Under the pieces are notes generated by a model, which saw only the letters and a list, made by a program, of their open reading frames with translations, was not told the DNA's origin and ran no database searches. A stretch of 64,000 bases of DNA from an uncultured Persicobacter sp. (lineage in GTDB: Bacteria > Bacteroidota > Bacteroidia > Cytophagales > Cyclobacteriaceae): assembly GCA_947498325.1 (NCBI GenBank), contig CANMKE010000002.1:186001-250000 (forward strand), given 5' to 3'. Below are positions 1 through 7,709 of this stretch, piece by piece. Every line of letters begins with the position of its first letter. Positions within the stretch are counted from its first letter, which is position 1. Position numbers and translations under genes: made by a program.

Positions 1-249
1 ATTAACATCATTTGGCTCTCCGTGAGTGGCCCAACGGGTATGTCCGATACCAATGGTGGAAGAAGTGTTTTTATCAGCAATAAATTGCTGGAGTTCGGCC
101 ACTTTCCCTTTTTTCTTGAATACAGAAAGCTCGGGGTTAAGCAAGGCAATACCCGCACTGTCGTAACCGCGATACTCCAGTCGCTGGAGTCCTTTGATGA
201 TGATTTCGGCAGCTTGGCGATGTCCTTTGTAGGCTACAATTCCACACAT
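1..249 (-). CDS. glmS: Glutamine--fructose-6-phosphate aminotransferase, N-terminal part (runs off window)
   Basis: Only the first 83 residues are present; the gene continues leftward beyond position 1. The reverse complement begins ATG TGT GGA, giving Met-Cys-Gly-Ile-Val, so the catalytic N-terminal cysteine of class II glutamine amidotransferases is exposed after Met removal. It is followed by the LEYRGYDSAG and GHTRWATHGEPN motifs that define GlmS. The enzyme makes glucosamine-6-phosphate from fructose-6-phosphate and glutamine, the first step to UDP-GlcNAc for peptidoglycan and LPS. The isomerase half cannot be seen. Other class II amidotransferases such as PurF lack this exact HTRWATHG context, so the call is firm. 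Confidence 0.95.
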   Translation of the reverse strand, partial: MCGIVAYKGHRQAAEIIIKGLQRLEYRGYDSAGIALLNPELSVFKKKGKVAELQQFIADKNTSSTIGIGHTRWATHGEPNDVN

Positions 250-701
250 ATTGGCAGTAATTTATATCGTTAGTATTGGTTATATTTCAATTATTGAAGG
301 TGAAATAACACCTTTTGCTTAAGAATTCAAAAACAGTGCTTTAGCACACCGAAGGCGTTATGATAGAGTTTGTAATAGATATTATTTATTAAGCCGCATT
401 TTGGCTTTACTTTCTTTTTTTGAGGAAATAATTAGTATGGTGGTCTTTAAAATATGGTTAGAACGGTAAACAATTCTACCCTATTCGGGCTATTCGTATG
501 GTATGATAGATTTAACAAGGAATAATTTTCGATAAATATTTTTTTTCACTACTTAGGGTAAAAATCATATTATGAATTACTAAAATCATATAATGTAATG
601 TTTGGTATCGCTGCCGCATTTTTATTCGGCAGCAGGCATCCTTTTATATTGAAGGATAATTGTGCTATTTCGTATTCGGTCAAAACAGTAAAAAATAAAC
701 A
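250..701. other. Divergent intergenic region glmS / radA
   Basis: AT-rich gap of about 450 bp between two divergently transcribed genes, so it must hold both promoters. No ORF is convincing. Two hairpins are visible. A 6-bp stem AAGGTG/CACCTT lies at 297-314, in the glmS leader. A 7-bp GC-rich stem GCTGCCG/CGGCAGC with a 10-nt loop lies at 610-633, about 70 bp before the radA start. No riboswitch was recognised. Confidence 0.6.
610..633 (+). promoter_or_regulatory. GC-rich hairpin in the radA leader
   Basis: Perfect 7-bp inverted repeat, GCTGCCG at 610-616 and CGGCAGC at 627-633, with an AT-rich 10-nt loop. It lies in otherwise AT-rich DNA 68 bp upstream of the radA ATG. It could be an operator or an RNA leader hairpin. 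It is not followed by a T run, so it is not a terminator. Its function is unknown. Confidence 0.3.
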
Positions 702-2096
702 ATGGCTAAGGCAAAAATCAAAACGGCATATTTCTGTTCAAATTGTGGCTATGAGGCTCCGAAATGGTTAGGCAAATGCCCCTCCTGCCAAAAGTGGAAT
801 ACATTCGCCGAGGAAGTGATTGAAAAATCTACCAAAACCCGCTTCGCTTCTGCAGATGCGGCTGCGGGTGGCAGCGCGTTCCGGAAAGCCGCGGCAAAGG
901 CCGTAACGCTGAAAGATATTCAGGTACAGCAGGAGCACCGCTTTGATGCCCACGATCAGGAACTGAACAGGGTGCTGGGCAGTGGTATTGTACCTGGTTC
1001 GCTGGTACTGATCGGTGGAGAGCCTGGAATTGGTAAATCGACCCTGATGCTGCAGGTAGCTTTGAAGCTTATCGCTCATAAGGTGCTGTATGTTTCTGGG
1101 GAGGAAAGTGCACAGCAGATTAAAATGCGGGCTGATCGTATTGCCACTAAAAATAACAACCTGTTTGTCCTGACAGAAACCGATTTGGATAAGGTGTTTA
1201 ATCAGGTGAAGGAAGTGAAGCCCGAAATTCTGGTGATCGATTCCATTCAGACTTTGGGCTCTGCAACGATCGATTCTGCTCCGGGAAGTATCTCGCAGGT
1301 GAAAGAATGTACTGGGGAACTGATGCGATTTGCCAAGGAAACCAACACCCCGACCTTCATTATTGGGCACATTAATAAAGACGGAAATATTGCGGGCCCC
1401 AAGGTGCTTGAGCATATGGTAGACACTGTTTTGCAGTTTGAAGGCGACCGACACCTGAGCTACCGTATTTTGCGGACCATCAAAAACCGTTTTGGATCTA
1501 CAAGTGAGTTGGGTATCTATGAAATGCGCAGTGATGGACTTCGGGAGGTGAACAACCCTTCAGAAGTACTCATCTCTCAGCGTGAAGAAGAACTCAGCGG
1601 CGTAGCCATCGGTGCAACATTAGAGGGCAACCGACCTTTGCTCATCGAGACGCAGGCACTCGCCTCCCCTTCGACTTATGGAACACCACAGCGCGCGACC
1701 ACAGGTTTCGATAATAAACGCTTACAAATGCTGATTGCCGTTTTGGAGCGTCGTGGAGGCTTCCGACTTGGCATGCGCGACATCTTCCTTAATATCGCTG
1801 GAGGCGTGAAAGTGCAAGACCCTGCCCTTGACCTGGCAGTGGCGGCAGCCTTGGTATCTTCTTTTGAGGAGGTCGCAATTCCACCGACCGTCTGCTTTGC
1901 GGCAGAGATTGGCCTTGGTGGGGAAATCCGTGCGGTAACGCATGTTGAAAGCCGAATTGCCGAAGCGGAAAAAATGGGCTTCCAGACGATTTATGTATCC
2001 AAGTTTGGGCTGAAAGGGATTGATTTCAACAAGTATGGCATTCAGATTCGTGCCTACGGAAAGCTGGAGGATATCTTTCAGGATTTATTCAATTGA
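702..2096 (+). CDS. radA: DNA repair protein RadA (Sms)
   Basis: The 464-residue protein has the usual RadA length and order. A C4 zinc finger comes first (Cys12, Cys15, Cys26, Cys29). A RecA-like ATPase follows, with Walker A GGEPGIGKST near residues 104-113 and a Walker B LVIDSIQT. Next is the RadA-specific KNRFG motif (RTIKNRFGSTSELG), and last a C-terminal Lon-protease-like domain. RadA is a hexameric DnaB-like helicase that extends D-loops by branch migration in homologous recombination. The ATG at 702 places the zinc finger at the normal distance from the N terminus. It appears to be transcribed alone or with the small membrane gene 92 bp downstream. Confidence 0.97.
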   Translation: MAKAKIKTAYFCSNCGYEAPKWLGKCPSCQKWNTFAEEVIEKSTKTRFASADAAAGGSAFRKAAAKAVTLKDIQVQQEHRFDAHDQELNRVLGSGIVPGSLVLIGGEPGIGKSTLMLQVALKLIAHKVLYVSGEESAQQIKMRADRIATKNNNLFVLTETDLDKVFNQVKEVKPEILVIDSIQTLGSATIDSAPGSISQVKECTGELMRFAKETNTPTFIIGHINKDGNIAGPKVLEHMVDTVLQFEGDRHLSYRILRTIKNRFGSTSELGIYEMRSDGLREVNNPSEVLISQREEELSGVAIGATLEGNRPLLIETQALASPSTYGTPQRATTGFDNKRLQMLIAVLERRGGFRLGMRDIFLNIAGGVKVQDPALDLAVAAALVSSFEEVAIPPTVCFAAEIGLGGEIRAVTHVESRIAEAEKMGFQTIYVSKFGLKGIDFNKYGIQIRAYGKLEDIFQDLFN

Positions 2097-2188
2097 TATA
2101 AAAAATAAGACAAAAGTAAGAGGTTTCCTCGCTTTGGTAACCTATTTGTGCTATGGGAGTTAATCACTTACCATAAAAAAGATAGAAA

Positions 2189-2584
2189 ATGCAAAACGGA
2201 ACAGAAGTTGCCGCAGGCGGTTTGACCTCAATCGTAATGATTGTCCTGCTGGCCATTCAAATTATTGCCTATTGGAAGATTTTCACCAAAGCTGGTGTGG
2301 CTGGATGGAAAGCCCTTATCCCGATCTATAATCTTTATGTACATTTGGGGATTGTCCGAATGCCTCAGTGGATGATTATCTTGGCAATCATCCCACTCGC
2401 TAATATTTATCTTTTGGTTAAACTTGGCTTGGAGACCGCCAAAGCTTATGGTAGAGGAACAGGCTTTGCGCTGGGGTTGATCTTCCTGACACCTATCTTT
2501 ACCTTAATTCTTGGCTTGGATGATTCGATTAAGTATCAATATGGCAAACAAAAGAAAGCCTACCGTGGTCCTCAAATTCGATAA
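2189..2584 (+). CDS. Small integral membrane protein, DUF5684-like
   Basis: 131 residues with about three hydrophobic segments: roughly 12-33 (LTSIVMIVLLAIQIIAYWKI), 60-80 (MIILAIIPLANIYLLVKLGL) and 92-110. The motif AGVAGWKALIPIYN between the first two is typical of the DUF5684 / signal-peptidase-I-associated small membrane proteins found in many Bacteroidota. The C-terminal tail is basic. The biochemical role is unknown. It lies 92 bp after radA, and a bidirectional hairpin terminator follows at about 2633. The start ATG follows an A-rich stretch. The family assignment rests on the motif and topology only. Confidence 0.7.
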   Translation: MQNGTEVAAGGLTSIVMIVLLAIQIIAYWKIFTKAGVAGWKALIPIYNLYVHLGIVRMPQWMIILAIIPLANIYLLVKLGLETAKAYGRGTGFALGLIFLTPIFTLILGLDDSIKYQYGKQKKAYRGPQIR

Positions 2585-2632
2585 CTTAGATTAATCTTAT
2601 TTGCTTTCAGAAGACCATACACCGCAATACAG

Positions 2633-2680
2633 AAAAAGCCCGAAGCAGATCCAATAGCAGACCTGTTTCGGGCTTTTTTA
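2633..2680. terminator. Rho-independent terminator between convergent genes
   Basis: AAAAAGCCCGAA pairs with TTCGGGCTTTTTT around a loop of about 22 nt. A/T runs on both sides suit both the plus gene ending at 2584 and the minus gene ending at 2700. Confidence 0.75.
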
Positions 2681-2699
2681 TTTTTATTAAAGAGAAATT

Positions 2700-3074
2700 C
2701 TACTTTCTCAATAGCTTCCGCTTCTGCTCACTGAATTCTTGTTCAGTAAGAATCCCGCACTCCTTCAGTTCATGAAGCTTTCTCAATTCATCTGCAACGT
2801 TGGTAGAGGTCACAGGGCGAGCATGTTGCTGATGCGCTTGCTGATAAGTAAATCCTATGTTTTGGACACCACCATTGTATTTATCAGCAAACTCTCTGTC
2901 ATTCATGATCAGTAATTGAATACCATCAATCAAACCGATCAGTGCAGGGATGTAAGTCCAACAAAAGACAATGGACAAAATGCCATAATGCGTCGGTCTT
3001 TTAAGGTAAAAATGCTGAATACCCAAAGCACCAAGGAAAAAGGCAAGCAGCGCTGCGATGAGTTTATCTTTCAT
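2700..3074 (-). CDS. TM2-domain membrane protein with C-terminal SHOCT motif
   Basis: 124 residues. The N-terminal half holds two hydrophobic helices with the TM2-domain pattern: KDKLIAALLAFFLGALGIQHFYLK, a turn, then a second helix ending IGLIDGIQLLIM. The C-terminal 30 residues (ADELRKLHELKECGILTEQEFSEQK) match the SHOCT short helical motif, often found at the C terminus of membrane or oligomeric proteins. TM2 proteins are widespread with no agreed function in bacteria. The ATG at 3074 precedes a Lys-rich N terminus and the first helix, as expected. It is monocistronic and convergent with the gene at 2189-2584. Confidence 0.8.
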   Translation of the reverse strand: MKDKLIAALLAFFLGALGIQHFYLKRPTHYGILSIVFCWTYIPALIGLIDGIQLLIMNDREFADKYNGGVQNIGFTYQQAHQQHARPVTSTNVADELRKLHELKECGILTEQEFSEQKRKLLRK

Positions 3075-3222
3075 GTCAAGTATTGTTTAGTAAATGAATA
3101 AGACGATGATTTCTGATGATGTTCTGCGTCTTTTTTGTTCTTGCAAAAAAAATGCAAGGCTGAACTCCAAGGATATAAATTAAAGCACTGCCGCTTTGAA
3201 TCTATACTAAAAGCCTAAACAC

Positions 3223-3259
3223 AAAAAAAAGTGCAAGAAGAAACTCCTGCACTTTTTTA
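3223..3259 (-). terminator. Terminator of the 3279-3866 barrel gene
   Basis: AAAAAAAAGTGCA (3223-3235) pairs with TGCACTTTTTT (3248-3258). It lies just beyond the stop codon of the minus-strand gene ending at 3279, and a T run follows on that strand. Confidence 0.75.
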
Positions 3260-3278
3260 GAAATCTATATTCGGCAAT

Positions 3279-3866
3279 TTAGATTCGGATACCCAATGTT
3301 ACATTGAAGGTTCTGTTCTTATAAGAGTTATGGTTAAAAGCTTCTGTTGCTTTGAAAGCGTCATTTAAGCCCCAACCGTAGTCAGCATCCAATGTGAAGA
3401 ACAATACATCTACACCAAGACCTGCTTTTACCGACCACTGTGTAGATTCAGTATCAAAAGCACCCAATCCATGTGACAATGACCCTTTGTAGCCAAACCC
3501 TACCTGAGGACCTGCATACGCACGGAATTTGAACATGTCGGAGTTGATAAAGTTGTAACCCACTAACACAGGAATTTCCCAGCCTTTCTGATCGAAACTC
3601 ACGCCTTCAAAAGCTTGTTTCGCCATAGCTGAATTTGGGACATCTACTTTGGCAGTATATTTTGCATAGAATAATCCTGGCTGAACGAAGAATTTATCTC
3701 CAATACGAACACTTGCACCAAAACGGTAACCTGCCTGCGCAGAGAACATATCATGGTTTGGTTTTGAAACCGTCATACCAACAGCAGGAATAACATGTAT
3801 CTGTGCTTGAGCTTGCAGCCCAACGAACATCATTAATGCAACAAATAATACGGATAGTTTTTTCAT
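3279..3866 (-). CDS. Outer-membrane beta-barrel protein (PorT-like), paralogue 1
   Basis: 195 residues with a clear signal peptide (MKKLSVLFVALMMFVGLQAQAQ, cleavage after Ala-Gln-Ala). Alternating amphipathic strands follow, ending in an Arg-Ile C terminus. Strand-turn patterns such as RIGDKFFVQPGLFYAKY and VDVLFFTLDADYGWGLND fit the outer-membrane protein beta-barrel family (OMP_b-brl_2 / PorT type), usually an eight-strand barrel. It is clearly paralogous to the next gene on the same strand (4207-4785). The shared blocks include VRIG, VQPG.FY, EIPV, FKFR, VDVLFFTLDA.YGWGL and NLTLGIR-like ends. Each gene has its own terminator, so they are probably transcribed separately. Substrate or partner is unknown. 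Confidence 0.85.
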   Translation of the reverse strand: MKKLSVLFVALMMFVGLQAQAQIHVIPAVGMTVSKPNHDMFSAQAGYRFGASVRIGDKFFVQPGLFYAKYTAKVDVPNSAMAKQAFEGVSFDQKGWEIPVLVGYNFINSDMFKFRAYAGPQVGFGYKGSLSHGLGAFDTESTQWSVKAGLGVDVLFFTLDADYGWGLNDAFKATEAFNHNSYKNRTFNVTLGIRI

Positions 3867-4206
3867 GATCGTTAAGTTTTGTTTTTTCTTTTTTTAGGTA
3901 GTTGATCATGATGTTTCAAAAGTCATACCATTTGAGGAAATAAGAATAAAATAGCAGGCTGAGAATCTGAAGGTTATGGTGTTTTTATAAATAAAATGTA
4001 TAATTTAAGCATAAGAAATAGCCCGTTCAGCCTTCCAAATCAGTTTTCAACCGAATAAATAAATCTAAATTTTTTTCAGGAAAATAAATTTTAGAGATCG
4101 AAAGCTGTTTTTAGCGGACAACCAGAGGGAGAGGTGTAGGGAACAAAAAAAGCACCTGAGCAATTGCCCAAGTGCTTTTTAATGGAAGTTATAGTGCCAT
4201 AGTCCT
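3867..4206. other. Gap between the two barrel paralogues
   Basis: About 340 bp, AT-rich. It contains the promoter region of the 3279-3866 gene and, at 4145-4181, the terminator of the upstream paralogue. No additional ORF is credible. Confidence 0.5.
4145..4181 (-). terminator. Terminator of the 4207-4785 barrel gene
   Basis: AAAAAAAGCAC pairs with GTGCTTTTT, with a GCAATTGC palindrome inside the stem-loop. It lies 26 bp beyond the stop codon of the minus-strand gene. Confidence 0.75.
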
Positions 4207-4785
4207 TTATAGCCTTATCCCGAGTGTTAAGTTGAATGATCTGCTTTTGTAAGAGGTAGAATTTCCAGCTTCTGTAATTGTAAAGGAATCGCTGAGGCCC
4301 CAACCATATTCGGCATCAAGGGTAAAGAAAAGTACATCGATACCAAGGCCCGCTTTAAGGGTCCATTGGGTGGAATTGGTATCAATACCATCGAAGCCCT
4401 GCGAGATCGAGCCCGTATAGCCAAAGCCGAACTGTGGCCCAAGGTGCCCTCTGAATTTGAAAGCGTCAGAATTGATGATATGATAACCGATCATGACAGG
4501 AATTTCAAAGCCTTCATGGTCGTACTTGATATCGCCGGCATTATTGGAGAAAGCATCTTTATCCAACTCTGCACTGTTTTTGGTGTAAAAGAACCCTGGC
4601 TGTACATACAGCTCCTCACCTATTCTTACATTCAGCCCAAGCCGATACCCTGCTTTAGCGGTTTCGGCATCTTTATTAACCGACGAGACAGTTAATCCTG
4701 CAGAAGGAATCAGGTGAACTTGCGCCTGTGCCTGAAACCCAAGCAAACACAGGAGGACAACGATTAGGGAAGTAAACTTTTTCAT
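4207..4785 (-). CDS. Outer-membrane beta-barrel protein (PorT-like), paralogue 2
   Basis: 192 residues with signal peptide MKKFTSLIVVLLCLLGFQAQ and cleavage near QAQA. Its barrel strands match paralogue 1 (3279-3866) over the whole length, with near-identical C-terminal blocks: GLGIDVLFFTLDAEYGWGL here and GLGVDVLFFTLDADYGWGL there. The variable parts are the extracellular-loop-like regions around residues 40-50 and 75-90, as expected for diverging surface loops after a tandem duplication. Outer-membrane location is inferred from the signal peptide and strand pattern. No specific function can be assigned. Confidence 0.85.
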   Translation of the reverse strand: MKKFTSLIVVLLCLLGFQAQAQVHLIPSAGLTVSSVNKDAETAKAGYRLGLNVRIGEELYVQPGFFYTKNSAELDKDAFSNNAGDIKYDHEGFEIPVMIGYHIINSDAFKFRGHLGPQFGFGYTGSISQGFDGIDTNSTQWTLKAGLGIDVLFFTLDAEYGWGLSDSFTITEAGNSTSYKSRSFNLTLGIRL

Positions 4786-5080
4786 AGTAGTTTTTCAGTT
4801 GTTTTGTTGTTAGAAGAGATGTTTGAGGGGATTGTTTAAGATTAACTCGACTTCTTTCTGCGTGGTGTTAATATGTGATGATAATTTATTATCTTGTCAG
4901 GATGCGCAAAGTGGTGTAATTCAAGTGCTTATTTTATGCGCGGTATTTAATGCTAAATATGGTGCTGTGATTTTATTAACGACGACGCATCGCATTTATT
5001 GAAGAATGATCCTTTTCTAAATGACCTTCAATTAAGCCCTCTTTTTTCAATCTTTTCTGCACACCAATAGTTGTTGCAAT

Positions 5081-5743
5081 ATGCTACAATCATATATTCC
5101 CTTATTTCCATTAGAGATTGTGATCTTCCCGACGGAGAAGGTTAATCTGCACATTTTTGAGCGCAGGTATAAGCAGATGATCCATGATTGTATGCGTGGT
5201 GATCGTGTGTTTGGTATTGTATCGAGCCTGAATGGTGAAATAAAATATGGAACGACGGTGCTGCTGAAGTCCATTAATAAAGTGTATAACGATGGCCGAA
5301 TGGATATTCAGGTGGTGGGGCAGCGTGTTTTCGAGGTCGAGGAGTTTGAACAGGTCAAGCATTCAAGGGAATACCCCGCAGGGCTGATTCATTATTTGCC
5401 GAACGATATGGTCGTAAAAGAGGATCAGGTGATGGAGCTTAAAGAGCAGATCACCGAATTTTTTCAGGCGCTGGAAATGGTGGGGCGCGTAGGCTTCAAT
5501 CAGCAACCACAGGCTTTTGGTATTGGGCACTACCTTGGGCTTTCGATTGATCAAAAATATGCCCTTTTACAGCTTCAGCAGGAAACCGAGCGTCAGGAGT
5601 TTTTGATCCACCACCTGCGCGAGACTATTCCTGTGGCACGGCAGTTTAATGAGTCCAAGCGACGGATCAAGATGAATGGGCATTATAAATATTTTGACCT
5701 CGGCGACGACTTCCGCCCGAACGAAGGTCAGCATGAAAATTGA
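5081..5743 (+). CDS. LON substrate-binding-domain protein (peptidase S16 N-terminal-like)
   Basis: 220 residues matching the N-terminal domain of Lon protease only: the opening LFPLEIVIFPTEKVNLHIFE is the conserved LPLFPL..V.FPg....L.IFE signature. It is followed by RRYKQMIHDC and FGIVSSL. No AAA+ or Ser-Lys protease domain follows, so it is a stand-alone substrate-binding-domain protein, common in Bacteroidota and proteobacteria. Its role is unproven. The start ATG at 5081 leaves the motif near residue 5, as in homologues. The tail after residue 150 is helical and Gln/Glu rich. It is probably monocistronic. Confidence 0.85.
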   Translation: MLQSYIPLFPLEIVIFPTEKVNLHIFERRYKQMIHDCMRGDRVFGIVSSLNGEIKYGTTVLLKSINKVYNDGRMDIQVVGQRVFEVEEFEQVKHSREYPAGLIHYLPNDMVVKEDQVMELKEQITEFFQALEMVGRVGFNQQPQAFGIGHYLGLSIDQKYALLQLQQETERQEFLIHHLRETIPVARQFNESKRRIKMNGHYKYFDLGDDFRPNEGQHEN

Positions 5744-5848
5744 TTTAACATCCTTGTTCAAATTCGTTCCAAATTGAATATTATTGGTTTTCAGACGACA
5801 TTTTCAGGCTTTTCAATCCTCGGAATTTCCTTTTTTGCTTACACTCCT

Positions 5849-5856
5849 TAGTTTTG
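5849..5856 (+). promoter_or_regulatory. Candidate Bacteroidota -7 element upstream of nuoA
   Basis: TAGTTTTG matches the Bacteroidota sigma-70 -7 consensus TAnnTTTG exactly. A TTTG lies at 5834-5837, but the spacing is shorter than the usual 19 bp, so the -33 part is doubtful. It would give a leader of about 180 nt ahead of nuoA. Confidence 0.35.
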
Positions 5857-5931
5857 TATAAATAAGTAGCTGATCACTTTTCACTTATTGGGTATGCTTT
5901 TTCAAATCGGAATGACCATATTTATAAATAG

Positions 5932-5961
5932 GTGATCGGTGGCTTGTGCTTAGTGATCGGT
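5932..5961. repeat. Direct repeat GTGATCGGT x2, 21-bp period, upstream of nuoA
   Basis: The 9-mer GTGATCGGT occurs at 5932-5940 and again at 5953-5961, start-to-start 21 bp, two helical turns. It lies about 80-105 bp before the nuoA start. The geometry suits a protein binding one face of the helix. No regulator can be named. Confidence 0.45.
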
Positions 5962-6037
5962 AAATACAATACCAGTCACCACCAAAGTGTATAATGATCA
6001 GTCTACAATACCAACCGTAATCTATTAATCTAACCGT

Positions 6038-6511
6038 ATGATTGCCACCCAAGTCTCCGCTTTCGGGGAAGTCTTATTATATATTATCGGCTCAGCCCTG
6101 TTCGTTATGCTGACCTATTTTGGGTCGTGGCTCTTTCGCCCCGATCGTCCTAATGAGGAAAAAAACACCACTTACGAGTCTGGAGAAGATACCGTAGGCT
6201 CGGCGTGGGGGCAGTTCAACATGCGGTTTTATATTATCGCCCTGCTCTTTATTCTCTTTGAGGTGGAGATCGTCTTTCTGTTTCCGTGGGCGACCGTTTT
6301 TGGGGATAAGAACTTAATTGCCGAGACCAACGGTTTGTGGGGCTGGTTTGCCATTACCGAGATGATGCTTTTCATCTTCATCCTTGCCCTCGGTCTGGCT
6401 TATGTATGGGGAAAGGGTTTCCTTGACTGGGAAAAACCTGAAGTGAAGCTGCCCAAGGCCAACAGCCGCGTACCAGAAGAAATGTACGAGCGCCTCAACG
6501 ATCAATATTAA
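6038..6511 (+). CDS. nuoA: NADH-quinone oxidoreductase subunit A
   Basis: 157-residue membrane subunit of complex I with three transmembrane helices at about residues 12-30, 66-88 and 103-125. The conserved loop between TM1 and TM2 reads YESGEDTVGSAWGQFNMRFYI, the NuoA signature with the acidic residues of the quinone-site loop. The second helix (ALLFILFEVEIVFLFPWA) has the conserved E-V-E. It sits at the junction of the membrane and peripheral arms with NuoH and NuoJ. It is the first gene of a nuoA-B-C-D cluster, with 24 bp to nuoB. ATG 6038 follows a T/A-rich leader without a clear Shine-Dalgarno, which is normal in this phylum. Confidence 0.96.
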   Translation: MIATQVSAFGEVLLYIIGSALFVMLTYFGSWLFRPDRPNEEKNTTYESGEDTVGSAWGQFNMRFYIIALLFILFEVEIVFLFPWATVFGDKNLIAETNGLWGWFAITEMMLFIFILALGLAYVWGKGFLDWEKPEVKLPKANSRVPEEMYERLNDQY

Positions 6512-6535
6512 TACCACCACCAACACCTTTCTACT

Positions 6536-7054
6536 ATGGGACTGTTAGATCAGGAATTTAATAAAGGGGGCGTGATTGTCTCCAAAGTCGATGACCTGCT
6601 GAATTGGGCACGGCTTTCCTCTCTTTGGCCAATGGGTTTTGGCTTGGCATGCTGTGCCATCGAAATGATGGGCGCCTATGCTGCCAACTACGATTTGGAT
6701 CGTCTGGGGGTGTTTCCTCGAGGGACTCCCCGACAATCCGACGTGATGATCGTGGCTGGAACGGTTACCTTCAAAATGGCTGACCGTATTCGCCGACTGT
6801 ATGAACAGATGGCCGAACCCAGATATGTGATTTCCATGGGCTCCTGCTCCAACTGTGGAGGCCCCTACTGGGAGCATGGCTACCATGTGGTGAAAGGTGT
6901 GGATCGCATCATCCCCGTCGATGTTTATGTACCTGGCTGCCCGCCACGGCCAGAGGCTTTAATCGGTGGATTCATTAAATTACAAGAGAAAATCCGCACC
7001 GAAACCCTGATGGCCCCGACAGCTGTTACCGATTTGCTCGCCGAGATGGATTGA
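6536..7054 (+). CDS. nuoB: NADH-quinone oxidoreductase subunit B
   Basis: 172-residue peripheral subunit carrying the terminal 4Fe-4S cluster N2. The ligand cysteines are visible as the tandem Cys39-Cys40 ([10 protein letters not shown]), Cys104 ([11 protein letters not shown]) and Cys135 ([11 protein letters not shown]). This is the complete NuoB pattern. The protein passes electrons to the quinone pocket formed with NuoD. It is co-oriented with nuoA and separated from nuoC by 134 bp holding a REP-like hairpin, which could affect operon read-through. The full family length is present. Confidence 0.97.
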   Translation: MGLLDQEFNKGGVIVSKVDDLLNWARLSSLWPMGFGLACCAIEMMGAYAANYDLDRLGVFPRGTPRQSDVMIVAGTVTFKMADRIRRLYEQMAEPRYVISMGSCSNCGGPYWEHGYHVVKGVDRIIPVDVYVPGCPPRPEALIGGFIKLQEKIRTETLMAPTAVTDLLAEMD

Positions 7055-7065
7055 TCAATAATAAC

Positions 7066-7147
7066 TTAGTTCAAGCGTCCCGCTTGGACTAATAAAAAGA
7101 CACCAGGATTAATTATAAATTCCAAGGCATAAATAATCTGTGGACAA
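7066..7147 (+). repeat. REP-like palindromic repeat element, copy A
   Basis: A near-perfect 12-bp hairpin, TTAGTTCAAGCG / CGCTTGGACTAA (7066-7077 and 7081-7092), has one T.G wobble and a 3-nt TCC loop. About 40 bp further is the block AAATAATCTGTGGACAA (7131-7147). A second copy with the same 5' start and the same 3' block lies at 43741-43810 in an unrelated place. Two copies sharing both ends, but not the middle, suggest a dispersed REP-type element. It sits between nuoB and nuoC. Confidence 0.6.
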
Positions 7148-7188
7148 TAAATCAAAATCATAACATCCAATTATAAACACCACCTCCT

Positions 7189-7689
7189 ATGTCATTCGAA
7201 GAAATCGTTCAGCTGATTCAAAGCCAATTCGGTGAGGAAGTCATCAAAGATCAGGGTCTTAAAGATTCGCCTCTGTCGATTACCGTTGAGGTGGAAGCTA
7301 TTTATGACCTGTGTTTTTTCCTGAAAGAGGATGACCGCCTTTTTTTCGATCAGCTTTCCTGTATTACAGGGATTGACTATGGGGAAAAAGAAGGAACAAT
7401 GGGCGTGGTTTATAACCTTTATTCGATTCCTTTCAACCACCATCTGATGATTAAGGTGGTATTGCCCCGAAATACTGCGGAAGAAGCGGGGCCTGAAATC
7501 GCCTCCCTGGAACCACTTTGGAAAACCGCCGACTGGCATGAAAGGGAAGCTTATGATTTGTTCGGCATTCGGTTCTCGAATCACCCAGATTTGCGCAGAA
7601 TCCTTCTGCCTGCCGACTGGGAAGGCCACCCGATGCGGAAGGACTATCAAGAACAGGCTTACTATCACGGTATCAAGGTAAAATATTAA
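7189..7689 (+). CDS. nuoC: NADH-quinone oxidoreductase subunit C
   Basis: 166 residues, a separate NuoC and not fused to NuoD as in enterobacteria. The 30 kDa-subunit signature is visible near the C terminus: [26 protein letters not shown], then [11 protein letters not shown]. It is part of the peripheral arm with NuoB, NuoD and NuoI and has no cofactor. The gene is followed after 20 bp by nuoD. The REP-like element before it makes the 134-bp nuoB-nuoC gap the only long gap in the cluster. Confidence 0.96.
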   Translation: MSFEEIVQLIQSQFGEEVIKDQGLKDSPLSITVEVEAIYDLCFFLKEDDRLFFDQLSCITGIDYGEKEGTMGVVYNLYSIPFNHHLMIKVVLPRNTAEEAGPEIASLEPLWKTADWHEREAYDLFGIRFSNHPDLRRILLPADWEGHPMRKDYQEQAYYHGIKVKY

Positions 7690-7709
7690 CCCCTCCGATT
7701 TTAGCGATT

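Noticed and set aside
768-1454. Minus-strand open frame of 228 codons
   Set aside because: Antisense to radA; it contains no domain pattern.
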